A DNA stretch of 64,000 bases, from assembly GCA_904066235.2 (NCBI GenBank), contig CAJFCV020000006.1, positions 2,294,001 through 2,358,000 on the forward strand, in the 5' to 3' direction. Source of the stretch: Bursaphelenchus xylophilus (taxonomy: Eukaryota; Nematoda; Chromadorea; Rhabditida; Aphelenchoididae). The notes under the pieces are model-generated. The model saw only the letters and a list, made by a program, of their open reading frames with translations. It had not been told where the DNA came from and made no database searches. Of this stretch, positions 36,701-47,442 are shown one piece after another; positions within the stretch are counted from its first letter, which is position 1, and each line of letters opens with the position of its first letter. The position numbers and the translations under genes are program-made.

Positions 36701-39700
36701 TGTTGTTCAGAATTTGCTCACTGAAAAATAATAAAGTTTTTGTAACACTTACTTTAAGATTATGTTCATACACGACCGTAGAACGTTTGCATGTCTCCTA
36801 AACAACTTTAAAGCAACTATTAGAGTGGTTTGCCCATCAGCAGAGGAAAAACTGTATAAAATCGTCAAAGGACGAAACATTTTACCCCTCGGATGGCGAC
36901 AATCCAATTAATAGCGCTAGAATAAGTGTAAAAAAGTGAAAATAACACCACATTCCACATAAAAGCAACAAAATAGTCTAGAACATTACCAAGAAAAAAT
37001 TTCTTGCGAGAAAAAATATTTTTCTCCTGGGACGAAATGCCAAGATCAAGCGGATTTGCAGGGAAATTCGTCGGCATTTGAAGATTTTTTTCGATATTCC
37101 GGCACTTCTTTCTCGGCGGATTCTGCAAAGCGCGAGCTAGGATGTTCGCAATCGAATAAGAAAATTCTGATCTCCATCTATGCCAATTTTTATAAAAATC
37201 TGAGCGTCGCACTTCGGGTACTTCCCTTGTCAGTCTTTCGCCAAAAACAAAGGTTTTTTTTTGTATTCGCGGAGGAGAGAGAAGTAAAAAAATTGGCGGG
37301 AATTTTGTAGCGAGACTTTTTACTACTTGCTTCTCAACCGGGCCTCGTTCGAGGAACGCTCTCGCCGCCCGGAATGACCGCACTGTGCGTTCGGTTGGAA
37401 AGGTCAGTCAGTGTCTGACAGCCTCGGTTTCCTGCAAGATTTGGAATTTTCATTTTCTTCTGGTGCGGGGCTGTTTGAATAACGGGATTACTTTGTTTTT
37501 TGCATGTGTTAATTTGGAAAAAAATTCACGTGAAGCCGAGAAAAATGGGACCAATTTGACATCCCAATCTTCCCTTACTTTTAGTGAAAATTTGCATGAA
37601 AATCAAATTTTCCCTCATTCGCCGGCATTTTCATTCAGAAGGAAGGTTGATTGATCGCTCTCCGAAAGCTCCGAAAATCCAAATTTCTCAAGATTTTGAA
37701 CTTTTTTTGAAATTTTCATAATCGAAGTTTGGAACCATGAGAATTTCGAACTTTCAGAGCTTTCGGAGAGCGATCAATCAACCTTCCTTTTGAATGAAAA
37801 TCCCGCCGAATGAGCGAAAATTTGATTTTCATGCAAATTTGCACTAAATGTATGAGAAGATTGGGATGTAAAATTGGTCCCATTTTTCTCGGCTTCACGT
37901 AAGTTTTTTTTTTCCAAATTAACACATGCAAAAAACAAGGTGTGGGTGGAAAGGAGCATATTGTGAGAGGAGGAAACCTTTCATTACATGATAATTATCG
38001 GTTAATTTACATTTCTTTCGGGGGGAATTTACAATTTGCGGCGGTTTCTCCGACAGGTTGCCCATTTTTTGAGTCTCACAACGAAAATCTGAGCTGACAA
38101 AGGAACTCACACTGACTTTTTTACATTGCTGATTGGATTGGAAATAATTTTGTTTCCAAATTTTGATATTTGATATTGAATTTGGGTCCCACCACGAAAA
38201 CTTGAAAATCACAAAAAGGGTTTATCAAGACGATTTCCGAGAAAAAATCGCGTTCTGTGCGTATTTTCTACGTGTATAAGCTGTTGTAATCAGCAGTAAA
38301 AAACTTTTTCACTAAAAAAACTGTTTCCCTCACGTTCCTTATCAAGATAGCACGTTATCCGCCTGACGATTTGGTCAGTGAACTATCAGGCATCCTCCCT
38401 CACATTTCTATACAATATTCGAACAAAAGCCTTTTTTTTTCTATTTTTGGGTCCTGTCGCAAAAACTTTACATTCAACAACAACCACCTCCGGAAATCCC
38501 CGCTTTCCTTGCTGGTTTCCCAATCCTGCGGGCTGTAGTCACAAGCAGCCTCCAATAAACACTAAACCAGATTAATTCCCGAAGATAATATTGTACTAGA
38601 CAAAGGCCATTATAGAAACACCAAAGTGGCTGTAAACTGTAATTTTTTGTGCAGCAAACTTGTCCGAGCGGCTTGCATTCGCTGAATTGGTAAATAATTA
38701 ACACCTGGAGGTTGGGGGTTTGTATGTTGCCAAGACGCGTGTTGAATTCAAAATTTGCGAAGAACCGTGGGCGTCCTCGCGTGAATCTTTAATCCACCCC
38801 CCGATGAACTCGTCTAATTTGATGATTAGTCGAATTCAAACTCATTTTCTTGGCATGAGCGGAGGGGCCGATTATAATAATTAGATTAGAGGATTATCCA
38901 GAGATTTGGCTAATTCTGTTGCAAGAACTGACTGAATTCACCGCTAGACGGCTCACAAATTTTAAGTCTTATATCATTTCCTGCCTTTGATCCGGGTATT
39001 TCATCCATTTCCAGCTATTTTTTACATTTTCACGTTTTCGTGTCGGGACCCGACAATTGTTTTAAAGGCCTTATAAGCCGACAATTTGATTATTACTTTT
39101 TAAATCTGGCTTTGAAAGACCCACAGGGCGCGTAATTCTTTTGGTTTAGCCGCTTTGGCGGAGTTTAATGTTTTCGTTGCGAGACCAAAAATCTAAAAAC
39201 ATCTCGTATTCAACATTCTAAAGATTTTTTGATGCCGTTAAGGACATGTTCATATTCAGAATCCCATATCATTTCCTTTTATTTGTCCTCATATCCGATT
39301 TCAAGTCCACACGTGTAATTTTTGGTATCACCGCGAAAACTTGAACTCTCGCTGGAATGCGAAATTTGCACTCGGCAGTGTAGAATGGGGTTTAATAACC
39401 CATTCTGATAAGGTTTTATGGGAAAATATTCGAATTAATTAACGGGTTTCTTTAATTTTTTGGCCGAAACTGGAAACATTTTCCCAAAAAGAGAATATTA
39501 AACTAGCAACGGAGTGGGGTCTGGGCCAGAGTTCTCCACCCCGTTTGTGGTCGCTGTTCTAATTTTAATTCCACATGGGAATTTGCTGGATTACTCCATT
39601 GTGCCCGCAAGCCACGCACTTTACGTGAAGAAAAAATTCGGAGCAAAAGTGCAAATTATTATTTTTTTGGCCGGGGAATATTGGGTTTAGTTGGCCAATT

Positions 39701-42700
39701 GGAGTCTAATGGGGGCCAGTTGAAGGGTGAATTTCGGATTTTGCAGTTTCCCCCGATATCCTGAATTTTCAAGTTTTCGTGGTGGGACCCGAAAATCGGT
39801 GAAATAGGTGTGTAATATTGATAAATACAGATAGATTGTTGCTGTCAGAGGCTATGGAGTAGTCCTGTAGTAATTTCTTTGGTTGGAATAAAGATTTAGT
39901 GTTTTTCAAATTTTCGTTGCGGGACCCAAAATTAACTTTCTTTTTGAACCTGGTCTTCGGCCCACATTTTTAGGTCGTCATAGGAATACCCTCACGTGTC
40001 AACATCATGTCTATGCTTTGGGGCGAATTTCTGTCTCGCTTTCGTTTTTTTTCTTAATTGGCCAGCTCTTTTGGCCAGGTGCACTTTTGCCAAAAAAAGC
40101 GCCCGCTCCGGCGTCAGCACGCCCCGGAAATACAAGTGCAGACATAAAATGAACCTCACGGACCTAAGGGCATACATAAATGATCAACGATTGTTGTACA
40201 TGGCCCATATTGTACTTGATGTAAAGACGTATAAAATTAGTTCTAGTGGAGTTTGAGTGAAAGAATTGAGATTTTTGACACATTTGAGAGCCGGAAGAGC
40301 TTGTGTTTTGGTCTTGGACGGGAAATTTTTGTGTTGAATTTTTCAAGGTTTTCGTTGCGAGATGCATTTTTTCAAAATTGGCCCGATTTTTCCGAAACAA
40401 TATAAATTTTTGATATTTAGCAGTTGTAAAATACGCGACTTGAAATCATTTTATCACTGTATCCAATGAAACGTAGCGATTTTTAAATCAATTTGACCTG
40501 ATTTTGCATTTTTTCTCCATGGAGAATATATGATGTCTAATATCAGGTCTAATTTTTATCCAAAACATTTAATACACTTTCCAATTTGTAGCTCATAGTT
40601 GTATTCCTTCGAGGCACATCCGACTTCCATGGTTTGTAGCCAATCTTTGAGCCTTTGTTTTTGTCTTACCACGAAAACCTGAATTTGCCGAAAAAGGCGT
40701 TAAAAATGCCAAGAATTGTTTGGAAAAGTTGGGAAATGTGTGGGTGGATAATTTAGCAACATGTTGAATGTTTAATGCCTCAGGACATTTAGTATTCCTG
40801 GCTGTGAACTTGCAATTCACTGGGTCCTGAGCAGATTTCCATAAAAACTTTGTGGAATGAATAAAAAATGGGACACTTGGACGTATAAAATACAAGGCGA
40901 ACACATAGACTACACTTTTAAATGTCTTTATGCTCTTTGAAAAACTTGTACTCTTGCCAAACACGATGTTTTAAAGGTCGGCCCGAAAAAAGCCCGTCTA
41001 GCTGAAGATTAGCCGCAAAATCCCCCCGAAAATGCAATATAAAAATGGTCTCTGTGCCCTTGGAAAGGCCCGCAGTCGTCTGCTGCCTTCACGGAAACGT
41101 GAAAGCTCCAGGAACGCGCGCCAGCCACATACATATTACATCGAAAATTGCACGGTGCAGTCCATTCCGAATTCCAATGCTGCGGCTGACGCACGCCTCC
41201 CGCGAAGGGATAAGACACCTGCTAATACCCATGAAAGCCGCTGCGACGTCATCTCCCTCTCTCGCTTTGTTCCCGTTCGCCGAACCATGTTCGGTCCGCA
41301 GGTGAAACCAAAAATTAGGGGGCGGCGCTTGGCTCGAGCTGATAACGCGAAAAAGCCCCGAGCCGGCCCGCGCCCGTTTCGGGCCTTCCGCCTTATATAA
41401 GACCGGCGGGTGGGATTTGTTAGCCGGTTTTGGCGCCAAACTTCAAATGCATTTATGTTACACTGGACAGGTAGATGAGGCCGCTTTTTTCGGCCGATTA
41501 CACGTGTCCATGCGCCTATTGTTGCATGCAATTTTAGCGGCTGGGGTTTCTTGACGTAACAAGAGTGGAAATGACGTTGGTTTGGGGATGTTTAAAGTTG
41601 CCAAGTTTTCGTGGCGGGACTCACTTTTTAAAAAATTTGTAATTTCCTGGGGGTTAGGTACTTATTATCAGATGGGAATGTATTCAGTATTGTCCAAAAT
41701 ACACAATTTTTCGATTTTTTTCCAAATTTGACATTGTTTTCGTATCTTTATGACATTAATTTTTTGGCAGGAAATTGAAAATTTGAAAAATCGGAATACT
41801 AAATAGGAAAAATTAATGTCAAATATTTCAAAATTATTGTGTTTTACAAATTTTGAAACAATTTTCCGTATGGTTTCTGGCGTTTTGATTACTGAAACGC
41901 CGAGATTTTTATTTATAAAAGGATTCTCATTAATTCCACGCGACTAATGAGTAATTCCCGACCCGAAATTTGCACTACAAACCCAATCCAGGTGGCTTTG
42001 TACAGGGAGGAAAGGATGCCGAAATCGGCTTCGAATGATATAAACCGCTGGACGGGCGTCAAAAAGAATGCCTCGGCCCCGATTTCCGACGCCATAAATG
42101 GATGAAATCGGTGATAAGAGGCTTTGGTTTTGACTCGGACTCCACGTTTTCTTGTATCATGCGGAAATTCGGGGGTTATTGCACAATTATCTATTATCAT
42201 AATTAAATCCCAACGCCCCACCCCACCACTGTAATATATTATTCACTAGGCATTTTGGACTTTTTTTTTGTTTATGCCCGCCCGCAATTTCACGCCGGTT
42301 TGTTTGGGTTTTTGACATGTCTATTTTTTTCTGACGACCTTTGAGCGAATGCGTTTTTTTTTGTGCGGATTTAATTGACCATCTTGCAGAAACAAGAGCA
42401 CCACTACAGTCAAGGATCGCTGCTTTGGCAAATGACCGACGTCACCGCCCAGCTGTACCAAATGGAGCCCTTCAATTCGTTCAGCCTGGACCCCACCCTC
42501 CGCCAAATCCGCGACATCCTCAAGGTCAACGAACTCAGCCTCACGGCCAAGGAGAAGGAGCTTCTCCGCCAGCTGGAAGAGCGTCTCCCACTCTTCTGCG
42601 GCCCCAAGGACACGGATGATGCGGAGAATCCGGAGCAAAAAGCGATCAAGACCGAAAATCGCCCGAAGGAACCGGGATTCCCCGTCCTGTCTCATGTAAG

Positions 42701-45700
42701 TTGAATTTTCATATCGAATATGGGGTGTAAACAATGGAAAATGAGGTGTAGAAGATAAGTTACAGTCGAAAAATTAGGGTAAAATAAGAATTCCTCTAAA
42801 CGGCTTTATCGAAATTGGACAGAGCGTGGAAATCGGACAGATTTTTTTCACTGCAATCGTACGAAGTGTCACTATTTCGTCATTTTTTACAGTGAAAAAA
42901 TCTGTCCAATTTCCACGCTCCGTCCAATTTATTTCTGTCCAATTTCCATGAAACCCTCTAAACATGCGACCTTCCGCTGAATCCCACCGCGAAAACATTG
43001 ATTGCCACGCAATGCCAAAAATGTTTCATAATTTTTCTCGGAATGCGCAAAGTTATGCAAATTCGGCACTTTGCTGCAATTCCAAATTACCTAAAGCCTG
43101 TCTGACATAATGAATGAACCCGAAGCAATGCAAGATGTTCCGGGACCATCCACTCGTCCGGATCCGCCGAGTAAAGATGGGATGTTCGTCCGCGATCTCT
43201 ATCAACCGTTTGATATTTACATGGACATTGAAGATTATGAGGTCCTCAAGGATTTCTTTGTCTTGGATGTGCGCGAGGTAGCGGTTTTCTTCTTTATTTT
43301 TGCGATTTTCTTTCTTTTAGGTGGATGTCCCGGAAAAATTGAAGGTTCCGATGGAATTAGGTTGATCCTTGATGAAAAATTGTTTTGAATAGGTGGAACA
43401 GGTCCTAAAAGTTTTTTGAGAAGGTATTTGCGGGACGAACTAATTGATTTCCGATATTTTTGGACCAAATTACCTTATAGTAGGTATTGAACCAAAGAGA
43501 TCGCGTTTTTTCATAGAAACTGTTAGAATTTTTGATTCTTGTGCTGTCAGTCAGATAAAGTGCATCATAACGATCGATTTTATATACAAATCGGCCCGGT
43601 CGTATCTAAATTTACTTTTGGTTTGTCAAATTCTTTCACGGTTTCATGAGTTTCCGTTTTTTGCACAATTTTTAAATTCAGATCTCTCTGAACTGGCTCT
43701 CTAAGTGCCAAGTTGTCCTCGCTGTGGCCACTCATCCTATGACTGATGTAACAGTCGGGGCTATTATGAATAATTACCTTAATTACACGTTTCGAAGTGC
43801 AATTGCCATGGATAAGGTGGTTTGTAGTAATGCACTTGTTGGAATCAATGTAATTAGACGGTTTGAAGGTCGCATGCCATTAATAGGATGAAAGGAGTTG
43901 TTGAGCGTATTACACTCGGCATTGTGCACGAGAAAAGGGGAAATTTGAGACATGCAGCCGGCTTATGGGATTGGAGCTACAAAATTTGTAAATTGAGTAA
44001 ATAAGTGGGGCTTTTTTTGGGTAATTTGTGAAAAATATTGCATTTGAGAGCTATTTTTGGCATTCTCGATGCTATTTTTGAGGGAAATGTGAAAATTTTA
44101 TATTACACTTGACATCAAAAAAATTTTTGTTTTTGACATCAAAAGTAATGTCAATGTGGAATATGATCTTCGAGTTGTTGAATAATCAGTTTCGTCTATT
44201 TTCAGGACGATGTTGATGATTTACTTGGCGAGAATGCGGACGTTCCGCAAGCCCAAACCTCTGCCATGAATGGGACCAGCTCCTCTCCAAACCCCTTCAC
44301 GGCCACCGAGCCAGCCGACGAGAACACTCGACCATCCGAAGAAGACATTTTTGCCACCCCACCGGTCCTAAATTTGATGGCCGAACTGAAAGTTCCAATT
44401 ACAATCACAGCGCGGGAGGTCTACAGTGTTTGCCAAAAAAGGAAGAACCGCATTCCGAATTCGCAGGTTTTCGATGAACGATGCGGACCACCAAAGGTCC
44501 CATCACCGCCAAAGGACCCAAAGATTAATTTGCATCCGCAGGTCAGCTTTTTTTTTTTGAGTGTTTCTTTGATTTTAGTTGATCTGGAATTTGATGAAGA
44601 ATTTTGTCCCAGTTTGTGGATTTTATCCCAAATTTCTGGATGAGTAGGACACCTATTTGGTCATGATAGGATTGTCATTGATATTAGTGCAATTTCGCAC
44701 CTCTGTTTCGCATTTTTTCCCTACTAATTTATATTACTTCAGGTCCCTCTGATCTACGTCGAAAATGATCGCGATGCCAAGTCAATTGAGCTCCAAAACT
44801 TTTGCTACAAAAGCACAATCGCTGTTGTTCGTGGACTCACGTCGGCATTAAAAGTGGACCTCTCTCAGTTCTCAACGAAGACCCTGATTCTCACCGATCG
44901 TAACCATGAAGTGGAGGTCCGGACCCAGCTAAAAATGCCCGGCGATGCCAACCTGGACAACTTGGGAAGACCCACATGGTCTTGTTATTCAGCCAAGAGC
45001 TTCTCATCCGTGGGGAGATACGGACAATATCAGGTGAGAAATTTTTTTCAATTTTTGATCGAGTTTAGGCGAATTTTGATGAAACAAGGTTAATATTGCT
45101 GTGTTTTTGGATCTTTTTTTGTGGATTTGAGGTTTAAATGACTGATTTAAGATTCAGAATGTTTTTTGAGCAAGTTGGGAGATTTTTTTTCAATAACTTT
45201 TGCCTAGTACAATATAAATTTTTTTGATTTTTTGGTTTTTTTTTGCTGTTAATGGCTTTGTTATTGTTTGTATTAATCTTTTTTCACCTTTAGGCCGAAT
45301 CGTTCCGCCATTCCTTAAAGGAAGAGACTGAAAAACTCCGTAATGTCAAACAAACTCCCCCAACTCAGCGCGCTGTCAACGGAGAACCGGCCCCAAAACG
45401 ACGAAAGGCCGCTGTGGCTGCGATCCAAGCCGAAGCAGAAGCCCAGACCAACCTGATCCCCACGAAAACCATCAAGTTTGGAACGAACGTCGACCTCTCT
45501 GATGAAATCAAATTCAGTCGACAGCTTACGGTAAGGTCTTTAAAGTTTTTTTTTTGGTTTTTAGGGAGGTCTGGACGAAAAATTTCGTAGAAAATCGCAA
45601 AGTTTTGATTTTATTTTGGTCATTCTTTGCAGGAATTGGCGAAAATGCCCGCCTTCTGCCGCCTCCACTCGGCCTCGAATCTGCTCTCCTATCTGGACTT

Positions 45701-47442
45701 TAAGGTCCTCGGAATGAACACGGTACAGCTGTACATGAAGGTGCCCGGCTGCAGGACACCCGGCCATTTGGAGAACAATTCTTTCGCCAGTGTCAATATT
45801 AATATTGGTCCCGGGGAGTGCGAATGGTTCGGTGTTGCTTGGGAATACTACCCCATGATCGACAAAATGTGCAGAGAGTAGGTTGAACATTGATTTGGGG
45901 GATTTTGGAAATGATTTTTGGATTTTTTGTGAATTTTTTTTGGGATTTTACATTTTTTAAAGTTTTTTTTTGAATTTTTTAAAAATTTTTTGGAATTTTA
46001 AAAATTTTTTTGGGATTTTTAAAAATTTTTTGGGATTTTTGCAATTTTTTGGGATTTTTTAAAAAAATTTTTGGGATTTTTTAAAATTTTTTTGGGATTT
46101 TTCAAAATTTTTTTTTGATTTTTTAATTTTTTGAATTTTTTAAAAATTTTGGATGTTCTTCTTGAGTTTTTTTTCATTCGATTTGTAATAATTTTTTCTT
46201 GCAGACGAGGCCTCGACTTCCTGCGCGGCGCCTGGTGGCCCAGCTACGACGAGCTGATCGAGGCCGGCATCCCGGTCTACCGGTTCACGCAAAAGGCCGG
46301 CGACCTGGTTTGGGTGGGCGGCGGCTGCGTCCACTGGGTCCAAGCCACCGGCTGGTGCAACAACATTGCCTGGAACGTCGGTCCCAGCACCGCATTTCAA
46401 ATGGAAATGGCCATCCGCGCCTACGAATGGAACCGCTTGAACTCGTACCGCTCCTTGGTCCCAATGCAACATTTGTGCTGGCAGATCGCCCGAGCCCTCC
46501 GATTCACGGACCAGAAACTCTACAACTTGGTGAAAGGAGTGTTGATTCGAAGCTTCGCCTACTCGAAAATGGTCATGGACTTTGCGGAGGAACATGGGAA
46601 CATGACCGTCAAGTTCCAGTCCAGAATCAAAAATGAAGGCGCTCACTACTGCAATTTGTGCGAGGTAGGTTGATTTGGGCGTTGTGGGAGAGTTTGAGGA
46701 GTTTTTGTGAGAGTTGGGGTCGATTTGGAGGCTTTTTTGAGGAACTCAGATTTTCGTGGTGGGACCCGGGAGAGGGTTAGGTGGAGTTGGAAAAAGAAGG
46801 CTTGAAGTCTTGTAGCGGGTTAGTGGATTGATATATGTAACCTTCTAGTGTGTTTTAATAAATTTTGAAGGTTTTGAGAGGATTTACAGTAATTGAAGTT
46901 TTCGTGGTGGGACCCGGGAGAGGGTTTAGTGGAGTTGGAAAAAGAAGGCTTGAAGTCTTGTAGCGGGTTAGTGGATTGATTTACTTAATATTCTAGTGTT
47001 TTACATTGATTTTGGAAGCATTTACATTAGTTGAAGTTTTCCTGGTGGGACCCGGACATGAGTAAGATGAAGATTTTTATGGTGAAATAAAATGATGATA
47101 GGGGCAAAAATTGATTTGAAGATGAGTGTAATTTGATTTTTTATTACAGCTGGAAGTTTTCAACATCCTGTTCGTCAAGGAATTCAACAGCAAATTCCGA
47201 GTTTTCTGCGTCTCTTGCGCCAAGAGAGGAAATATCAAGGAATACATTTTGCTCCAACAATACACCTTTGATGAGCTGTCCAGCGTGTTTGATCAATTCC
47301 AATATGTGTCGGTAAGCGGGATTTTTTGGTGAAAAAATGAAATTTTTTGATTTTTTGCTCGTTTTTATATTATCCTTGATGATTTTGAGGGTTTTAAATT
47401 TATTTTGGCTATTTTCAGGGCAAAGCCGGCCTGATCTGCTAA
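21775..47442 (+). CDS. utx-1: Histone H3K27 demethylase KDM6/UTX
   Basis: JmjC Fe(II)/2-oxoglutarate demethylase removing methyl groups from H3K27, nuclear. Exons 21775-21857, 22127-22193, 22230-22477, 24686-24806, 25132-25638, 26300-26432, 34055-34229, 34699-34774, 42390-42695, 44206-44541, 44743-45033, 45294-45530, 45633-45877, 46205-46664, 47150-47311 and 47419-47442 give 1156 aa, close to the Caenorhabditis UTX-1 length. Exons 3-6 encode TPR repeats ([20 protein letters not shown], then [18 protein letters not shown], then [19 protein letters not shown]). The JmjC core has metal ligands in TPGHLENN (H905, E907) and [10 protein letters not shown] (H985), with Lys896, Thr902 and Asn915 for cofactor. 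A UTX-type zinc module has Cys pairs CNLC (1091/1094) and CVSC (1115/1118). A basic [10 protein letters not shown] tract may be a nuclear signal. Introns 6 and 8 are each about 7.6 kb. Two further genes and a tRNA lie in introns. Confidence 0.95.
22587..23699 (-). CDS. BAR-domain (endophilin-like) protein, nested antisense in utx-1 intron
   Basis: Exons on the minus strand 23523-23699, 23256-23423, 22895-23155 and 22587-22757 join to 258 aa. The N-terminus has a basic amphipathic stretch ([17 protein letters not shown]), followed by helices in the endophilin/BAR layout: [20 protein letters not shown], a long helix [20 protein letters not shown], and a last helix [20 protein letters not shown]. 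This corresponds to the curved three-helix BAR dimer that binds and bends membranes, with an N-terminal helix as in N-BAR proteins. No SH3 domain follows; the protein ends [11 protein letters not shown]. The start at 23699 is the first in-frame ATG; an upstream ATG at 23774 is out of frame. The whole gene lies in intron 3 of utx-1 on the opposite strand. Confidence 0.83.
23960..24095. repeat. R-family repeat end
   Basis: Ends GAGGGAAATCTGAGCGTCCC then ACTTCGAGTACTTCCT, the family terminus, directly against the MITE that starts at 24098. Confidence 0.55.
24098..24347. mobile_element. Fold-back MITE copy
   Basis: CAGTGGCGGACCTGACCC to the matching right end GGTCCGCCACTG, flanked by TA at both ends, in utx-1 intron 3. 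Confidence 0.85.
24908..25119. mobile_element. Fold-back MITE copy next to a utx-1 splice acceptor
   Basis: TA-flanked copy in utx-1 intron 4. It ends at 25119, only 12 bp before exon 5 begins at 25132, so the acceptor TGTCTTTTAG directly follows the target duplication. Confidence 0.87.
26073..26144 (+). tRNA. tRNA-Met (CAT), elongator type
   Basis: Acceptor GCCTCGG/CCGGGGC (one G-T pair) plus discriminator A. The D-arm is GCGC/GCGC, the anticodon loop CTCATAA has anticodon CAT, the T-arm is GTGAG-TTCGATC-CTCAC, and A- and B-boxes are canonical. A T-rich run follows (TATTTTTTG) as Pol III terminator. It lies on the same strand inside intron 5 of utx-1. Unlike the palindrome-borne modules it is fully intact. 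Confidence 0.95.
27082..27305. mobile_element. Fold-back MITE copy in utx-1 intron 6
   Basis: CAGTTGGGGACCTGATCC to GGTCCCCCACTG, TA at both ends. Confidence 0.85.
28337..28733. repeat. Palindrome with a MITE at its exact centre
   Basis: Arms of about 93 bp (GAAATGGAAACATTTTTAGC ... CGATAA on the left, reverse complement on the right with few mismatches) flank the MITE at 28432-28637. Removing the MITE and one TA leaves a continuous palindrome with TA at its centre. Confidence 0.82.
28432..28637. mobile_element. Fold-back MITE at a palindrome centre
   Basis: CAGTGTGGGACCTGATCC to GGTCCCCCACTG, with flanking TA on both sides. Confidence 0.87.
30198..30321. repeat. Imperfect hairpin, purine/pyrimidine arms
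   Basis: Left arm GACCAATAAGAGACGACTCT then CTTC/TTTC-rich sequence. The right arm TAGAGAAAAAAGAAAGAGGG then AAGAGTTGTCTCTGGTC is its reverse complement with several mismatches; loop about 35-40 nt. Confidence 0.7.
31501..31726. mobile_element. Fold-back MITE copy in utx-1 intron 6
   Basis: CAGTGAGGAACTTAATCC to GGTCCCTCACTG with TA duplications. The right arm repeats GGAGAGGGAAGCATTTTG. Confidence 0.85.
33529..33743. mobile_element. Fold-back MITE copy, left end shortened
   Basis: Starts CAGTGATCCAGTGGC (a deletion of about 10 bp against other copies) and ends GGTCCCCCTCTG, with TA flanks. Confidence 0.82.
36105..37229. mobile_element. Palindromic element C (1125 bp), TCA duplication
   Basis: Ends CAAGGGAAGTACCCGAAGTG and reverse complement, flanked by TCA at 36102-36104 and 37230-37232. 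The next bases, GCGACGCTCAGATTTTTATA, tie it to the R family. Arms are nearly 500 bp with a central region around 36600-36730. The frames at 35912-36349 (+) and 36865-37383 (-) contain the same peptide in mirror and are not genes. No tRNA-like module seen. Confidence 0.88.
37491..37940. repeat. Inverted repeat with about 180-bp arms
   Basis: Left arm 37491-37671 begins TTTGTTTTTTGCATGTGTTA. The right arm 37756-37940 ends with its reverse complement. Inner edges are CTCTCCGAAAGCTC and GAGCTTTCGGAGAG with a spacer of about 85 bp. Confidence 0.83.
39030..39930. repeat. Cluster of five dispersed-motif copies
   Basis: ACGTTTTCGTGTCGGGACCC (39032), GTTTTCGTTGCGAGACC (39170), TATCACCGCGAAAACTTGA (39331), AAGTTTTCGTGGTGGGACCC (39771) and ATTTTCGTTGCGGGACCC (39911), all in utx-1 intron 8. 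Confidence 0.75.
41040..41420 (+). promoter_or_regulatory. GC-rich patch with TATA box inside utx-1 intron 8
   Basis: The window's longest GC-rich non-coding stretch. It contains TCATCTCCCTCTCTCGC, a run of GCCCGCGCCCGTTTCGGGCC, and TTATATAAG at about 41393 followed by GACCGGCGGGTGGGAT. It sits 1 kb before exon 9. Candidate alternative promoter or an unrecognised RNA gene; no open frame in it is convincing. Confidence 0.35.
42812..42930. repeat. Small inverted repeat, 42-bp arms
   Basis: AAATTGGACAGAGCGTGGAA at 42812 and its near reverse complement ending 42930, spacer about 36 bp, in utx-1 intron 9. A further TCTGTCCAATTTCC follows at 42932. Confidence 0.8.
43110..43704 (+). CDS. Probable small gene nested in utx-1 intron 9
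   Basis: Not recognised. Exon 43110-43277 ([15 protein letters not shown] ... [20 protein letters not shown]) ends at a good donor. The 43-bp intron ends TTTCTTTTAG, and exon 43321-43360 reads [13 protein letters not shown]. Joining to 43682-43704 gives DLSELAL and a stop, a 76-aa frame. Without that last intron it ends ELG-stop at 43365. The protein is acidic, has no membrane segment, and the codon pattern looks coding. A utx-1 exon is an alternative, but the stop codons and the clean 42695-to-44206 phase of utx-1 argue for a separate gene. Same strand as its host. Confidence 0.5.
45900..46195. repeat. T-rich simple repeat in utx-1 intron 13
   Basis: Irregular tandem units of TTTTTTGGGATTTTT and AAAAATTTTTT filling the whole 327-bp intron. 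Confidence 0.8.
46751..47055. repeat. Tandem duplication (146-bp unit) carrying the dispersed motif
   Basis: TTTTCGTGGTGGGACCCGGG at 46754 and again at 46900, each followed by GGAGTTGGAAAAAGAAGGCT and TGTAGCGGGTTAGTGGATTG. A third partial unit TTTTCCTGGTGGGACCCGG lies at 47037. In utx-1 intron 14. Confidence 0.85.

Larger units (their letters stand above)
34775..42389. other. utx-1 intron 8 (7.6 kb)
   Basis: No protein gene recognised. It contains palindrome C (36105-37229), a second inverted repeat (37491-37940), a dense cluster of the short dispersed motif between 35800 and 41630, and a GC-rich TATA-bearing patch at 41040-41420. Open frames here mirror each other across palindromes. Confidence 0.7.

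Noticed and set aside
35912..37383. 145- and 172-aa frames in palindrome C
   Set aside because: Identical peptide in both arms, no homology, produced by the inverted repeat.
41032..41531. Overlapping frames of 86-131 aa on both strands
   Set aside because: Long frames on both strands are a by-product of GC-rich sequence; no family likeness.
43682..43816. A 45-codon utx-1 exon with phase 0 on both sides
   Set aside because: Open and splice-compatible, but the peptide has no likeness to UTX, and 42695 joins 44206 directly. The first bases fit better as the last exon of the small nested gene.
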